DNA of 64,000 nucleotides from Amycolatopsis thermoflava N1165 (GCF_000473265.1 NZ_KI421511.1:2035731-2099730); one strand, 5' to 3'. Counted from the stretch's first letter, positions 33,164 through 42,225 are shown. Program-made: numbers and translations. Notes: generated from the letters alone by a model not told the origin.

Positions 33164-34399
33164 CCCCTTCCGGAAGCCGAACATCGAGCCCGCGATGCGC
33201 CGCAACTGCAGCTCGTCCGAGCCCTCCGTGATGCGGTAGCGCCGGTGGTGCCGGTAGATGAACTCGAACGGCTTGTGCCGTGTGTACCCGACCCCGCCGT
33301 GGATCTGCATCGCCCGGTCGGCCGCGCGGCAGGCGAGCTGATTGCCGCGCAGGTTCACCATCGACACCTTGTCCGTCACCCCGGTGCGGCCGTGGGTGTC
33401 CATCAGCCACGCCGTCTTGTACAGGGTGTTGCGCAACAGTTCGGCGTCGGTCTGCAGTTCGACCAGCTGCCATTGGATGCCCTGGTGCTCGTGCAACGGT
33501 TTGCCGAACACGACCCGCTCCTTCGCGTACCGCACGCTCTCGTCGATGCAGAACTGCGCCGCCCCGAGTGAGGACGCCGCCTGCCGGATGCGGTTCTCGT
33601 GGACGAACAGCTGCGCGCAGTCCAGCCCGCGCCCGACCTCGCCGAGCACGGCGGACGAGGGCACCCGCACCCCGTCCAAACGCACCTCCGCGTGGTCGCT
33701 CGGCATCGAGAACGTCCAGTGGTAGTACGGGATCTCGAAGCCGGGCGCGTCCGTGGGCACCAGGAACGCCGTGATGCCCTCGGCCTTGCCGTGCCGGCCG
33801 GACGTGCGGGCGAACACCAGGTCCACCTCGGCCACGTCGACCACGCTGTTGAACCGCTTGACGCCCGTGATGATCCAGTCGTCGCCGTCGCGGCGGGCGG
33901 TGGTCTCCAGGTGGGTGGCATCGCTGCCGTGGCCGGGCTCGGTCAGCCCGAACGCCATCTCCAGATCTCCGCGGATCAACCGTTCCAGGTACCGCTCGCG
34001 CTGCTCGGGCGTGCCGTACTCGTGCAGCACCAGCGCCAGCGGCAGGTTCGCCACCACCGACGCCTCGTGGCTGAGCTCCGCGTGCAGCCCGGGACCGAGA
34101 CCGGCGAGGTGCTCACGGATGACCGCCATCGCCAGGTTCGTTCCGTCGCGCCCGCCGAGCGCCGCAGGAAGCGGGTACCGGTAGAAACCGGCCGCATCCG
34201 CGTGTCGCCGCGCTTCGAGCATCAGCTCGCGCCACCGCCGGGTCGGGATGCCGCCGCGGTCGAGATCGGTCCGGGTGAACTCCCGGCGGTGGTCGAACAG
34301 GTCCGGGTTCGCCGCCTCCAAGGGCCGGATCCCGGACTCGATGAACACGTCGAGATCCTTCACGAACTGTTCGACATCAGCGGGCACGGACCACTCCAT
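33161..34399 (-). CDS. acyl-CoA dehydrogenase (ACAD10/11-like)
   Basis: A 412-residue acyl-CoA dehydrogenase with FGLTEPGHGSDATHLETTA, DWIITGVKRFNS, HENRIRQAASSLGAAQFCIDESVRYAKERVVFGKPLHEHQGIQW, MQIHGGVGYTRHKPFEFIYRHHRRYRITEGSDELQLRRIAG. TEGS keeps the canonical catalytic Glu, unlike the other dehydrogenases of this window. The body resembles the dehydrogenase half of ACAD10/11, and a separate APH kinase is encoded 580 bases away (34979-35971), so the two could act in sequence on 4-hydroxyacyl-CoA. ATG at 34399; divergent from a MaoC gene. Confidence 0.9.
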   Translation of the reverse strand: MEWSVPADVEQFVKDLDVFIESGIRPLEAANPDLFDHRREFTRTDLDRGGIPTRRWRELMLEARRHADAAGFYRYPLPAALGGRDGTNLAMAVIREHLAGLGPGLHAELSHEASVVANLPLALVLHEYGTPEQRERYLERLIRGDLEMAFGLTEPGHGSDATHLETTARRDGDDWIITGVKRFNSVVDVAEVDLVFARTSGRHGKAEGITAFLVPTDAPGFEIPYYHWTFSMPSDHAEVRLDGVRVPSSAVLGEVGRGLDCAQLFVHENRIRQAASSLGAAQFCIDESVRYAKERVVFGKPLHEHQGIQWQLVELQTDAELLRNTLYKTAWLMDTHGRTGVTDKVSMVNLRGNQLACRAADRAMQIHGGVGYTRHKPFEFIYRHHRRYRITEGSDELQLRRIAGSMFGFRKG

Positions 34400-34538
34400 G
34401 ACACGACCTCTCGTCACCGGGCTTTCCCGCCACGCTAGGAAGAACCACCTCCCTGACCCAGTGCGACCACGCAGGCCACTGTGGACTCCTCCAGCCCGCC
34501 GCTCGCACCGGCAGGGGCACCTGTGCTTGTGTCGTGCC

Positions 34539-34991
34539 ATGCGAACCATCACCGGCGTCGCGGAGCTGCGCGCCCTCGTCGGCACCGACCTGGGCACCAG
34601 CGCCTGGCACGAGGTGACCCAGGCCCGGATCGACGCCTTCGCCGCGGCCAGCGACGACTTCGAGGACATCCACCTCGATCCGGCCCGCGGCGCGGCAGCC
34701 GGGTTCGGCGGCACCATCGCGCACGGGCTCTACACGCTGTCGCTGGGCCCCAAATTCCTGTACGAGATCTACACGATGCGCGGGCATTCGCTCGGGCTGA
34801 ACTACGGTTTCGAGCGGGTCCGGTTCCTCTCCCCGGTGCCGGCGGGCTCCCGCGTCCGCATGGTCGCCCACCTCACCGGCGCCACGGAGATCACCGGCGG
34901 AACCCGCTTCACCCTGACCCAGACGTTCGAGATCGAGGGCCACGCCAAGCCGGCGTGCGTGGCCGAATCGCTCATCGCCTACTTCGACTGA
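34539..34991 (+). CDS. MaoC/NodN-like (R)-hydratase
   Basis: A 150-residue single hot-dog protein with the hydratase motif FAAASDDFEDIHLDPARGAAAGFGGTIAHGLYTLSL; Asp and His of the catalytic pair are at about 44 and 49. NodN-like MaoC proteins hydrate enoyl-CoAs to (R)-3-hydroxyacyl-CoA. It is divergent from the acyl-CoA dehydrogenase over a 139-bp gap and convergent with the kinase gene, which it overlaps by 13 bases. Confidence 0.88.
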   Translation: MRTITGVAELRALVGTDLGTSAWHEVTQARIDAFAAASDDFEDIHLDPARGAAAGFGGTIAHGLYTLSLGPKFLYEIYTMRGHSLGLNYGFERVRFLSPVPAGSRVRMVAHLTGATEITGGTRFTLTQTFEIEGHAKPACVAESLIAYFD

Positions 34992-35971
34992 GCCAGCAGG
35001 GCGCGCCCCCGCTCGACGACCTCACCCAAGCCGCGCGCGGCCACGACGAGCTGCGGATCCGGGTCGGCGCTGCGCCGGTTGCGCTTGACGAACACCGCCA
35101 GCGTCGCCGCCGTCTTGTAGTGGCAGTACGCCAGGAACCACGACAAGTCCGCCACCTCGCCGGGACGGATGCGCCGGTACTCGGCCAGCAACTCCTCGCA
35201 CGCGGGCATTCCGCGGCCCGCCTCGACGTTCGCGTCGTCGCGGTGCTCGTGGAAGCGGTGCGGCGGGCGGGTGTGCATGAGCAGCCACGCCAGGTCGATC
35301 CGCGGGTCGCCGGCCGACCAGATCTCCCAATCGATCACGGCGGTGAGCCGCTCGCCGGTGAACAGCATGTTGGCAAGCCGGTAGTCGCCGTGCTGCAGGC
35401 ACGGTTCCACCGGGTCCGGGGTCCGGGCCGACAGCTCCCGGTAGAGGCGCGCGTGGCGCGGGGCGATGTCCGGCTCGACCGTGTCGAGCAAACGAGCCCA
35501 CCGGTCCAGCTCCGCACGCAACGGTGTGGCCGGCTCGGTGACGGCAACGCCCTGCATCCGGGCCAGTGTGCGCGCGGCCCCGCGGGCGCGGGCGGCGATC
35601 ACCCCGGGGGTCGGCGGGTTGACGGCGACGTCGAGCAGCGGCTCGTAGGACTCCCCCGGCACCTGGCTCATCACGAACAACGGCGGGTCCCCGGCGTCCT
35701 CGGCGAGCACCGCCGGCACCGGCACCGCGGTCCCCGCGAGCCGCCGCAGGACGCGCGCCTGGCGCAGCACGTCCCGGTTGCGCACGGGCGCCAGCCCCGG
35801 CGGGGCGACCTTCAGCACGACCGGGACGTCGGGGTGGTCCGGGCGGCTCAGCACCGAGGAGAACGTGAGGCTGGAAACCCCGCCGGGCAACCGGCGCAGG
35901 CCGAGCAGCCGGCCACCGGGCCAGTGTCGCGCGGCCCGGCGGAGAACGTCGTCGTGATCGAGTTCCGGCAC
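34979..35971 (-). CDS. APH-fold kinase (ACAD10/LvaA-like phosphotransferase)
   Basis: A protein of about 330 residues. The catalytic loop HGDYRLANMLF and metal-binding DWEIWSAGDPRIDLAWLL are intact; an N-terminal lobe has VLKVAPPGLAPVRNRDVLRQARVLRRLAGTAVPVP. It is paralogous to 3781-4797. Proximity to an ACAD10/11-like dehydrogenase and a hydratase supports phosphorylation of a hydroxyacyl-CoA rather than drug resistance. The start is uncertain: GTG at 35971 is used; a TTG at 36007 would add 12 residues. It overlaps the convergent MaoC gene at its 3' end. Confidence 0.78.
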   Translation of the reverse strand: MPELDHDDVLRRAARHWPGGRLLGLRRLPGGVSSLTFSSVLSRPDHPDVPVVLKVAPPGLAPVRNRDVLRQARVLRRLAGTAVPVPAVLAEDAGDPPLFVMSQVPGESYEPLLDVAVNPPTPGVIAARARGAARTLARMQGVAVTEPATPLRAELDRWARLLDTVEPDIAPRHARLYRELSARTPDPVEPCLQHGDYRLANMLFTGERLTAVIDWEIWSAGDPRIDLAWLLMHTRPPHRFHEHRDDANVEAGRGMPACEELLAEYRRIRPGEVADLSWFLAYCHYKTAATLAVFVKRNRRSADPDPQLVVAARGLGEVVERGRALLAQSK

Positions 35972-36095
35972 CGGTTCACTGTGCGGCCACGTCCTGCAGC
36001 GAGGCAAGGAACGAGCGAGGCGGCGGTGGAGATTTCCACAGTGGCCTCGTGCCGCGCGCTCGAACCGATCGCGGTCGCCGTGTTACAAGCGGAGG

Positions 36096-36842
36096 ATGAA
36101 CCGTTTCCGCCTCGACGGCAAGGTCGCCGTCGTCACCGGCGCCTCCTCCGGGCTCGGGGTGGCCTTCGCACACGCCCTGGCCGACGCGGGCGCGAACCTC
36201 GTCCTGGGCGCCCGCCGGGAAGGCCGGCTCCGCGAGACCGCCGGAGCCGTGGCGACGAAAGCGGTCGCCGTGCGCACCGACGTGACGGCGGTCGGGGACT
36301 GCGAGCGGCTCGTCGCCGCCGGAATGGACGCGTTCGGACGGGTGGACGTGCTGATCAACAACGCCGGCACCGGCGGCGAGTACCACCCCGCGACCGAGGA
36401 CGCGCCGGAGCACTTCCGGTCGGTGGTCGATCTGAACCTGCACGGCGCGTACTGGATGGCACAGGCGTGCGGCCGGGTGATGGAACCCGGATCGTCGGTG
36501 GTCAACATCTCCAGCGTGATGGCGTTGACCACGGCGAAGATGCCGGCCGCCGCCTACAGCGCGAGCAAGGCGGGGCTGCTGGGGCTGACGCGGGACCTGG
36601 CCGCGCAGTGGGGCTCGCGCGGCATCCGGGTCAACGCCCTGCTGCCCGGCGTCTTCCCCTCCGAAGCCACCGCACACTACAGCGACCGCTACCGGCGCAA
36701 GGTGATCGACGCGAAGATCCCGCTGGGCCGCATCGGCGACCCCGGCGACGTGGCAGCGGCCGCGGTCTTCCTGGCGAGCGACGCCGCCGCCTACATCACG
36801 GGTGTGAGCCTCCCCGTCGACGGCGGCGTCCTGATCAACTAA
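36096..36842 (+). CDS. SDR-family oxidoreductase
   Basis: A 248-residue SDR with TGASSGLG (about 14-21), INNAGTGG, catalytic YSASK (AAAYSASKAGLLGLTRDLAAQWG) and ITGVSLPVDGGVLIN. The Arg after beta-2 (GARREGR) suggests NADP(H). It is a single-gene unit, convergent by 4 bases with the quinone reductase gene. GGAGG directly abuts the ATG, too close for a normal ribosome site, so the message may be leaderless or nearly so. Substrate unknown. Confidence 0.85.
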   Translation: MNRFRLDGKVAVVTGASSGLGVAFAHALADAGANLVLGARREGRLRETAGAVATKAVAVRTDVTAVGDCERLVAAGMDAFGRVDVLINNAGTGGEYHPATEDAPEHFRSVVDLNLHGAYWMAQACGRVMEPGSSVVNISSVMALTTAKMPAAAYSASKAGLLGLTRDLAAQWGSRGIRVNALLPGVFPSEATAHYSDRYRRKVIDAKIPLGRIGDPGDVAAAAVFLASDAAAYITGVSLPVDGGVLIN

Positions 36843-37822
36843 CGGATCGTCACGACCACCTTGCCGACCGCGCGCCGCGTGTCGATCAGCTCCAGCGCCT
36901 CACGCGCCGACTCCAGCGGCAGCACGTGCCCGGCCAGCGGGCGCAGCTCGCCACTCGCCGCAAGCCGTTCCAGCTCGGCGGCCAGCGTCCGCGCCATCTC
37001 CGGAAACCGGGCCACGTACGGATCGAGTGCCACACCGACCACACTGAGATCCCGCAACAGCAGCCGGTTGACCTTGACCTTCGGGATCTCCCCCGCCGCG
37101 AACCCCACGACCGCCAACCGGCCACCGACGTCGAGGCAGCGCAGGGAATCGGTGAACCGGTCGCCTCCCACCGGATCGACCACCACCGGCACACCCAGAC
37201 CGCCGGTGAGTTCGCGGACCTGGGCGACCCAGCCTTCGTCGCTCAGCACGACCTCCGCTGCGCCCGCTTCCCGGGCCACGCGCGCCTTGTCCGAAGTGGA
37301 CACCACCGCGATGGGGCGCCCGCCCAGTGCCCGCACCAGCTGGACCGCCGCGGTGCCGACACCACCGGACGCACCGTGCACCAGCACGTCCTCGCCCTTG
37401 GTGAAGTTCACCCGGTGCAGGGAGAACCACGCCGTCGCGTAGTTGAGGTACAACGCCGCCCCCGAGACGAAGTCGAAGTCGTCGGGCAACTTGACCGTGT
37501 ACCGGGGAATCCCCAGGGCCCGCTCGGCGAGCGCACCCCACACGGTCAGGCTCGCCACCCGGTCGCCCGGCCGGAAACCGGACCCCGGCGGCGCCTCCAG
37601 TACGACACCGGCGGCCTCCCCACCGGCGACGTAGGGCGATGGCGAGCCGTGCTGGTACTGCCCACGGGTCTGCAACAGATCCGGGAACGACACCCCGGCC
37701 GCGTGCACGTCGATCAGGAGGCGTTCCCCGTCCGCCCAGGGATGGGCGCCCACAGGCTCAGGCACGTCGGCCTCCGCGCCGCCGGAAGGCCCGGTCAGCT
37801 CGGTCATCACGAACGCGCGCAT
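36839..37822 (-). CDS. NADPH:quinone oxidoreductase-like MDR protein
   Basis: A 327-residue MDR protein of the quinone oxidoreductase/enoyl reductase branch: VHAAGVSFPDLLQTRGQYQHGSPSPYVAGGEAAGVV, LYLNYATAWFSLHR, EDVLVHGASGGVGTAAVQLVRALGGRPIAVVSTSDK, VVDPVGGDRF. No zinc ligands are visible. ATG at 37822 follows the SDR stop by 1 base. It is the last gene of the operon 41583-36839 (ligase, PucR regulator, SDR, reductase) and could reduce an enoyl-CoA or quinone intermediate. Confidence 0.85.
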   Translation of the reverse strand: MRAFVMTELTGPSGGAEADVPEPVGAHPWADGERLLIDVHAAGVSFPDLLQTRGQYQHGSPSPYVAGGEAAGVVLEAPPGSGFRPGDRVASLTVWGALAERALGIPRYTVKLPDDFDFVSGAALYLNYATAWFSLHRVNFTKGEDVLVHGASGGVGTAAVQLVRALGGRPIAVVSTSDKARVAREAGAAEVVLSDEGWVAQVRELTGGLGVPVVVDPVGGDRFTDSLRCLDVGGRLAVVGFAAGEIPKVKVNRLLLRDLSVVGVALDPYVARFPEMARTLAAELERLAASGELRPLAGHVLPLESAREALELIDTRRAVGKVVVTIR

Positions 37823-37823
37823 C

Positions 37824-38534
37824 TCACCGCCGCACCATCGTCGAGGTGACCGAGCGAGTGTTGAGCTCGTCGCCACCGTCGACGGTCAGGATCTGCCCGG
37901 TGATGCGGGAGGTCCTGGGCGAAGCGAAGAACGCGACCGCGCCGGCGATATCCTCCGGCCGGACCAGACCGCCGGGCATGCTCTCGTTCCACGCGTCGAC
38001 GATCTCCGGCGGCATCGACAGCACCCCCGAGCTGGCGGTCATGCCGGGCAGTACGGCGTTGGCGGTGACCCCGGTCGTGACGTTCTCCGCCGCGACCGTC
38101 TTGACCATGCCCAGCAGCCCGGCCTTGCTGGTGCTGTAGGAGACCTGCCCGGGCAGGCCCTGGGTGCCGGCCGTGCTCGACACGACCACGATGCGACCGA
38201 ACCCGCGTTCCCGCATCCCGCGCAGGCACGCCTGCAGCACCCGGAAGGTACCGGTGAGGTTGACCGCGAGATCCTTTTCCCACCGGTCGATCGAGAACCC
38301 GTGCGCCGAGCCGAACATCGTGGTGAGGCCGGCGTTGCCGACGTAGACGTCGATGTCGTCCAGCGGTGGCAGCTCGCCCGTGGCGATGTCGGCCTGATAG
38401 GTGCACCCGGGTTCGCGGTCCAGCGTCTCCACAGTCATGCCCTCGGCTTCGAGCCTGCGCACGATGGCCGCCCCGATACCGCCTTCCCGGGCGGCGCCGG
38501 TGACCAGCGCCTTCACCTTCCGATCCTGCGTCAC
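37824..38534 (-). CDS. SDR-family oxidoreductase
   Basis: A 236-residue SDR with a slightly altered dinucleotide motif (VTGAAREGGIGAAIVRRL, one extra residue before GIG), VGNAGLTTMF in place of NNAG, catalytic YSTSK and ITGQILTVDGGDELN. A GTG at 38534 overlaps the regulator's stop by 4 bases. Shorter than usual because the second strand region is compact. Probably oxidises a hydroxyacyl or ring alcohol made after CoA activation by the operon's ligase. Confidence 0.82.
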   Translation of the reverse strand: MTQDRKVKALVTGAAREGGIGAAIVRRLEAEGMTVETLDREPGCTYQADIATGELPPLDDIDVYVGNAGLTTMFGSAHGFSIDRWEKDLAVNLTGTFRVLQACLRGMRERGFGRIVVVSSTAGTQGLPGQVSYSTSKAGLLGMVKTVAAENVTTGVTANAVLPGMTASSGVLSMPPEIVDAWNESMPGGLVRPEDIAGAVAFFASPRTSRITGQILTVDGGDELNTRSVTSTMVRR

Positions 38535-39958
38535 GCCGTCTTCCTTCCGTCTTCGTCGAGCCCGCCCTCGTCGAAGGCGGGCAGTGCGGGATACCCCTGC
38601 AGGCGGAGCACCAGCAACGCGGTCTGGACGGTGAGCTGGTCGCCCGCATCCGCCGCCACGTCGAGGCCGGTTGCCTGCCGGACCCGGGCCAGGCGCAGGC
38701 GCACGGTGTTCTCGTGCACGCCCAGCCGGGACGCCGACACCCGCACACTGCGCCCGGCGTCGAAGTACTGCTGCACCGTCCACAACAGATCCGCAGCGTC
38801 AGCGGTGAGCAGTGGGCCGAGGACGTCGTCGACGTAGGCGCGCACGGCCCCGACCGCGCTGTTGGCGACGAACAGCCGCGCCGGGCCGAGGTCGTCGACG
38901 GCCAGGATCCGCGGCGAGTCCGGCCCGACGAACCGGTGGACGCAGTGCGCGACCTCGCGAGCTTCCCGGTAGGCGCGGGCCAGTGCGCCGGGTTCGCACA
39001 CCGACGACACCCCCACCGCCAGTTGCCCCAGCGTCCGGCGCGTGGCCCGCCGGACCGCCGCCTTCACCCGCCGCACCACCGGCCCGTCCCCTGCCTCGAC
39101 GAGCAGGAGCACGCCTTCCGAACCGCGGGTGCCCAGCACCTCGGCGCCGAGGATCTCCTCGACCTCGGCGGCCAGCGCCTGCTCGTCGGCGGGCGAACCG
39201 AGCACGTACGCCAGCACGCGCCGGGCACGGACGTCGACGCCGAGGTATTCACCGCTGCTGCGCAGGTCGTCCATGGTGGACGAGCCGCGGACGAGCTGGC
39301 GGGCCAGCGACGAGCGGGCGTTCCAGGCGACCGTGGCGACCCGCCGCTGCAGGGCGAACTCGGTGCCCAGGTGGTCGGCCGCCCGGTGTGCGATCGTCCG
39401 GTCGGCGGGCCGGAACGCGGACGGGTGCTCGACCAGGACGAGCCTGCCGAACGTTTCGTCGCGATGGGTGGCCGGGACGACGAGGTGGCGGTGGGTGAGG
39501 CCGTCGAGCCGAGCGGGCGCAAGACCTTCGCGGACGCCGATCTCGTCGAGTGAGCGCATCCGGATCGGGCTCGCGCCGGGCGGGCTCGCCGAGGCGACCA
39601 TCCGGTCCCGCACGTCGTAGAGCACGGTCACCTTGCCGGTCAGCTCGGCGCAGCAGCGGACCAGCGCGGCCAGACCGCCGGGGACGCCCACCAGGGCACC
39701 GAGGTGTCGTTCGGCGGCCAGTTCCGCGGATCGTGCCTCGTGCTCGGCGACCGCCGCGCGGACGACCTCGGCGAGCGCGACAAGGCGGTCGAGCGCGTCC
39801 CCGTCCGCGCCGTCCACCACCAGGGCGGCGGTTCTGCCGAGGGGAACGGCGAACTCGCCGTCCCGGATCGGCGGACCGGCGTTCACCAGCCGCACTCGGC
39901 CGGTCCCGGCGATGACCGGGGCCTGTTCGAGCACGGCGCGCAGGAGCTCCGGGCTCAC
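38531..39958 (-). CDS. PucR/CdaR-type transcriptional regulator
   Basis: A 475-residue regulator. N-terminal sensor-like region, a GGDEF-like PucR middle region (RRVLAYVLG to QLAVGVSSVCEPGALARAYREAREV) and the C-terminal PucR helix-turn-helix VQQYFDAGRSVRVSASRLGVHENTVRLRLARVRQATG. It is unusual in being embedded in the operon it probably controls: its GTG overlaps the ligase stop by 4 bases and its stop overlaps the SDR start by 4. PucR-family proteins generally activate in response to a pathway compound. Confidence 0.85.
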   Translation of the reverse strand: MSPELLRAVLEQAPVIAGTGRVRLVNAGPPIRDGEFAVPLGRTAALVVDGADGDALDRLVALAEVVRAAVAEHEARSAELAAERHLGALVGVPGGLAALVRCCAELTGKVTVLYDVRDRMVASASPPGASPIRMRSLDEIGVREGLAPARLDGLTHRHLVVPATHRDETFGRLVLVEHPSAFRPADRTIAHRAADHLGTEFALQRRVATVAWNARSSLARQLVRGSSTMDDLRSSGEYLGVDVRARRVLAYVLGSPADEQALAAEVEEILGAEVLGTRGSEGVLLLVEAGDGPVVRRVKAAVRRATRRTLGQLAVGVSSVCEPGALARAYREAREVAHCVHRFVGPDSPRILAVDDLGPARLFVANSAVGAVRAYVDDVLGPLLTADAADLLWTVQQYFDAGRSVRVSASRLGVHENTVRLRLARVRQATGLDVAADAGDQLTVQTALLVLRLQGYPALPAFDEGGLDEDGRKTA

Positions 39959-41583
39959 GGCCCTGGCTCGGCGAGTTTGGCCCGGATGTCCTCACGCAGC
40001 AGGTGCTTGCGCACCTTGCCGGTGGCGGTGAGCGGCAGTTTCTCGACCAGCTCCAGCCGTTCGGGCAGTTTCGGGGTCGCCAGGTCGCGCCCGCGCAGGT
40101 ATCCGGTGAGCTCGTCGAGCGTCGGTTCCCGGCCCGCGGCCGGCACGACATAGGCGCAGACCCGCTCCCCCAGCCGCTCGTCGGGCATGCCGACAACGGC
40201 GACCTGGTCGACCGACGGGTGGTCGGCAAGCAGATCCTCCAGCTCGCGGGCGCTGATGTTGAGCCCGCCGCGGATGACGATGTCCTTGAGCCGGCCGGTG
40301 ACGCGAACGTAGCCGTCGGGGTCCATGTAGCCCAGGTCGCCGGACCGCGAGTAGCCGTCCGCGGTGAACAGCGCCGCCGTCTGTTCCGGGTCGCGGTAGT
40401 ACTGCAGCATGTGACTGGGCCCGCGGTAGGCGATGTCGCCCTCGGTGCCGCGCGGCACCTCCTCGCCCAGCGCGTCGACGATCTTGACCGACGCCCCGGC
40501 GAGCGCCGCGCCGTCCGAGGTGGCGGACCGCTCCGGCGGGTCGTCGATCGTGCACATGGTCGTGAGGAAGTTCTCCGACCGGCCGTAGAGGCTCAGCACG
40601 CGGCAGCCTTGGAACTGCTCACTCGCCCGATGCACGATCGTGCCCGGGATCGGCGAGCCCGCGCACACCCACAGCCGCAGGCTGCTCGCGTCGTGGCGGT
40701 CCGGGTCGTAGGCGGCGGTGAGCATCTGCAGGAACGGTGTCGCGGTCACCGCCGCCGTGCACCCGTGCTTGGCGATGCGCTGCAAGCCTTCCTCGGGTTC
40801 CCAAGCCTCCATGAGGTGCGACGACGCCCCGGCCAGCATCGGCAGCACGACGCTGGTGACGAGCCCGGTGCTGTGGGTGATCGGCGACGGTCCGAATTGG
40901 ACGTCGTCCTCGGTGTAACGCACGCTCGTCGCGATCGCCGCGGCGCTCGCGCGCAGGGTGTTGACCGTGTGCAGGCAGCCCTTCGGCCGGGAGGTGGTGC
41001 CGGAGGTGTAGACGATGAGGAACGGCTCGTCCGGCGAGGGCGGCGCCGTCACGTCGGCGTCCGGCACGTCCATCAACTCGTCGAGGGCGACGGCGCCCGC
41101 ACCGCGGACGACGACCAGTTCCTCCAGGTCCGGCAGCTCGGCCCGGAGCCCGCGGAACATCCCGAGGTGGTCGAACCCCTTGAACTCCGCACAGGTGATC
41201 GCGACCTTCACGCCGGCGTGGCGAAGGACGTAGCCGACCTCGGCGCCCCGGTAGATCGGCATGATCGGCACGAGAATCGCCCCGAGCCTGCTCACGGCCA
41301 GTGCGATGACCGCGAACTCGGTCCAGTTCGGCAGCTGCACCGCGACTCGATCACCCCGCCCGACGCCCAGCCGGCGCAGCCCCGCCGCGAGGCCGGCCGC
41401 CTGGTCACGGACGGCCGCGTAGGTCCGCGCCGACGTCCCGTCCGACACGAAAACCTTGTCGCCGTGGGAGCGGGCACGTTCGTCGGCCAGCTGGGCCAGG
41501 CCGCCCTCCTGCCAGTAGCCCGCCTGATAGAAGGCCCGGATGTCGTCATCGCCGTAGCGGTCCTGCACGGTCACCGTTGACAT
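39955..41583 (-). CDS. cyclohexanecarboxylate/aryl-type CoA ligase (AliA-like), paralogue
   Basis: A 542-residue AMP-forming ligase, highly similar along its whole length to 27828-29486. P-loop YTSGTTSRPKGCLHTVN (about 190-206), again with Ser for Gly; FGPSPITHSTG; LSLYGRSEN; GRLKDIVIRGGLNIS; A10 Lys in LTATGKVRKHLLR. ATG at 41583, preceded by the same 25-bp inverted-repeat operator type as its paralogue. It heads the operon with a PucR regulator, SDR and MDR reductase. Two ligases suggest two related acids or two uptake conditions. Confidence 0.83.
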   Translation of the reverse strand: MSTVTVQDRYGDDDIRAFYQAGYWQEGGLAQLADERARSHGDKVFVSDGTSARTYAAVRDQAAGLAAGLRRLGVGRGDRVAVQLPNWTEFAVIALAVSRLGAILVPIMPIYRGAEVGYVLRHAGVKVAITCAEFKGFDHLGMFRGLRAELPDLEELVVVRGAGAVALDELMDVPDADVTAPPSPDEPFLIVYTSGTTSRPKGCLHTVNTLRASAAAIATSVRYTEDDVQFGPSPITHSTGLVTSVVLPMLAGASSHLMEAWEPEEGLQRIAKHGCTAAVTATPFLQMLTAAYDPDRHDASSLRLWVCAGSPIPGTIVHRASEQFQGCRVLSLYGRSENFLTTMCTIDDPPERSATSDGAALAGASVKIVDALGEEVPRGTEGDIAYRGPSHMLQYYRDPEQTAALFTADGYSRSGDLGYMDPDGYVRVTGRLKDIVIRGGLNISARELEDLLADHPSVDQVAVVGMPDERLGERVCAYVVPAAGREPTLDELTGYLRGRDLATPKLPERLELVEKLPLTATGKVRKHLLREDIRAKLAEPGP

Positions 41584-41620
41584 GTGCTCGCCTCCGCGGG
41601 AGTGCCCCCTCGCCTAATTG

Positions 41621-41645
41621 GGTCCGACTTTAGAATTGTCGGACC
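41621..41645. promoter_or_regulatory. 25-bp inverted-repeat operator before second AliA-like ligase
   Basis: Arms GGTCCGAC and GTCGGACC separated by a 9-base A/T-rich spacer. Overlaid on 29529-29553 the total length, the outer GGTCC/GGACC and the centre are conserved. It lies 38 bp before the ligase ATG. Confidence 0.65.
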
Positions 41646-41757
41646 AAAGTTGCAAGGGTCTCGCCTCGCGCCGACCGCGGGACTCATAGGCACCGGCCGG
41701 AACGATGCGTCAGCCCGAGTCGGTCCGGGTCTGTGAAACGCGCGGCGTTGAGTCAAT

Positions 41758-41892
41758 CCGGGAGCAGGCGATCAGCCTGGACGGGATGGTGCTGGTCACG
41801 GCCAACCCCGCCCACCGGGCTCGCGAACTGGAGTACGCGCTGCGGCAGTCAGGCGCGGTGCGCCTGGTGCACGCTGACGCCTACCGCGGGCG
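41758..41892 (+). pseudogene. fragment of an acyl-CoA synthetase
   Basis: About 45 codons reading GMVLVTANPAHRARELEYALRQSG and VRLVHADAYRG, which match the segment of FadD/ACS-type ligases around the conserved NPAYRxxELEYxLxQSG. Nothing of the adenylation core remains on either side; the next bases belong to a transporter remnant on the other strand. An orphan fragment left by rearrangement. Confidence 0.65.
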
Positions 41893-42225
41893 CGGTGCCG
41901 CCGGCGATGACGACGGAGATGTTGGTGGCCAGCGCGGTGCCGGTGTAGCGGACCTCGTCGGGGAACAGGCGGGGCGTCAGGGTGAACGAGGCGACCTGCA
42001 GGAGGGCATGTTCACCATGATCGCGACGTAGCCGAGAGCGGCCAGCCCGAGGTTGCCGATGTCCATCAGCAGGAACGCGGGGTAGGTGACGATCGCGTAC
42101 CCGGCGAGCCCGATCGCGGCGACCTTGAACGTGCCGACGCGATCGGCGAGCCGTCCGGTCAGCGACATCAGCGCCACGGCGAAGAGGGTGACGCCCGCAG
42201 TGATCCAGTACTGAAGGTCGATTCG
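41890..42225 (-). pseudogene. fragment of an MFS transporter (proline/betaine-type)
   Basis: On the minus strand ITAGVTLFAVALMSLTGRLADRVG and YAIVTYPAFLLMDIGNLGLAALGYVAIMVNM match the second half of sugar/metabolite MFS porters, including the GRLADRxG loop. After a frameshift near 42010 the frame continues as LLQVASFTLTPRLFPDEVRYTGTALATNISVVIAGG, the typical loop and helices 10-11. Both ends are missing, so it is a truncated and frameshifted remnant. Confidence 0.7.

Noticed and set aside
34481..37849. A 1122-codon open frame on the plus strand
   Set aside because: It runs through well-supported genes on both strands, has Arg/Pro/Gly-rich composition and no domain. It is a third-position G+C artefact.
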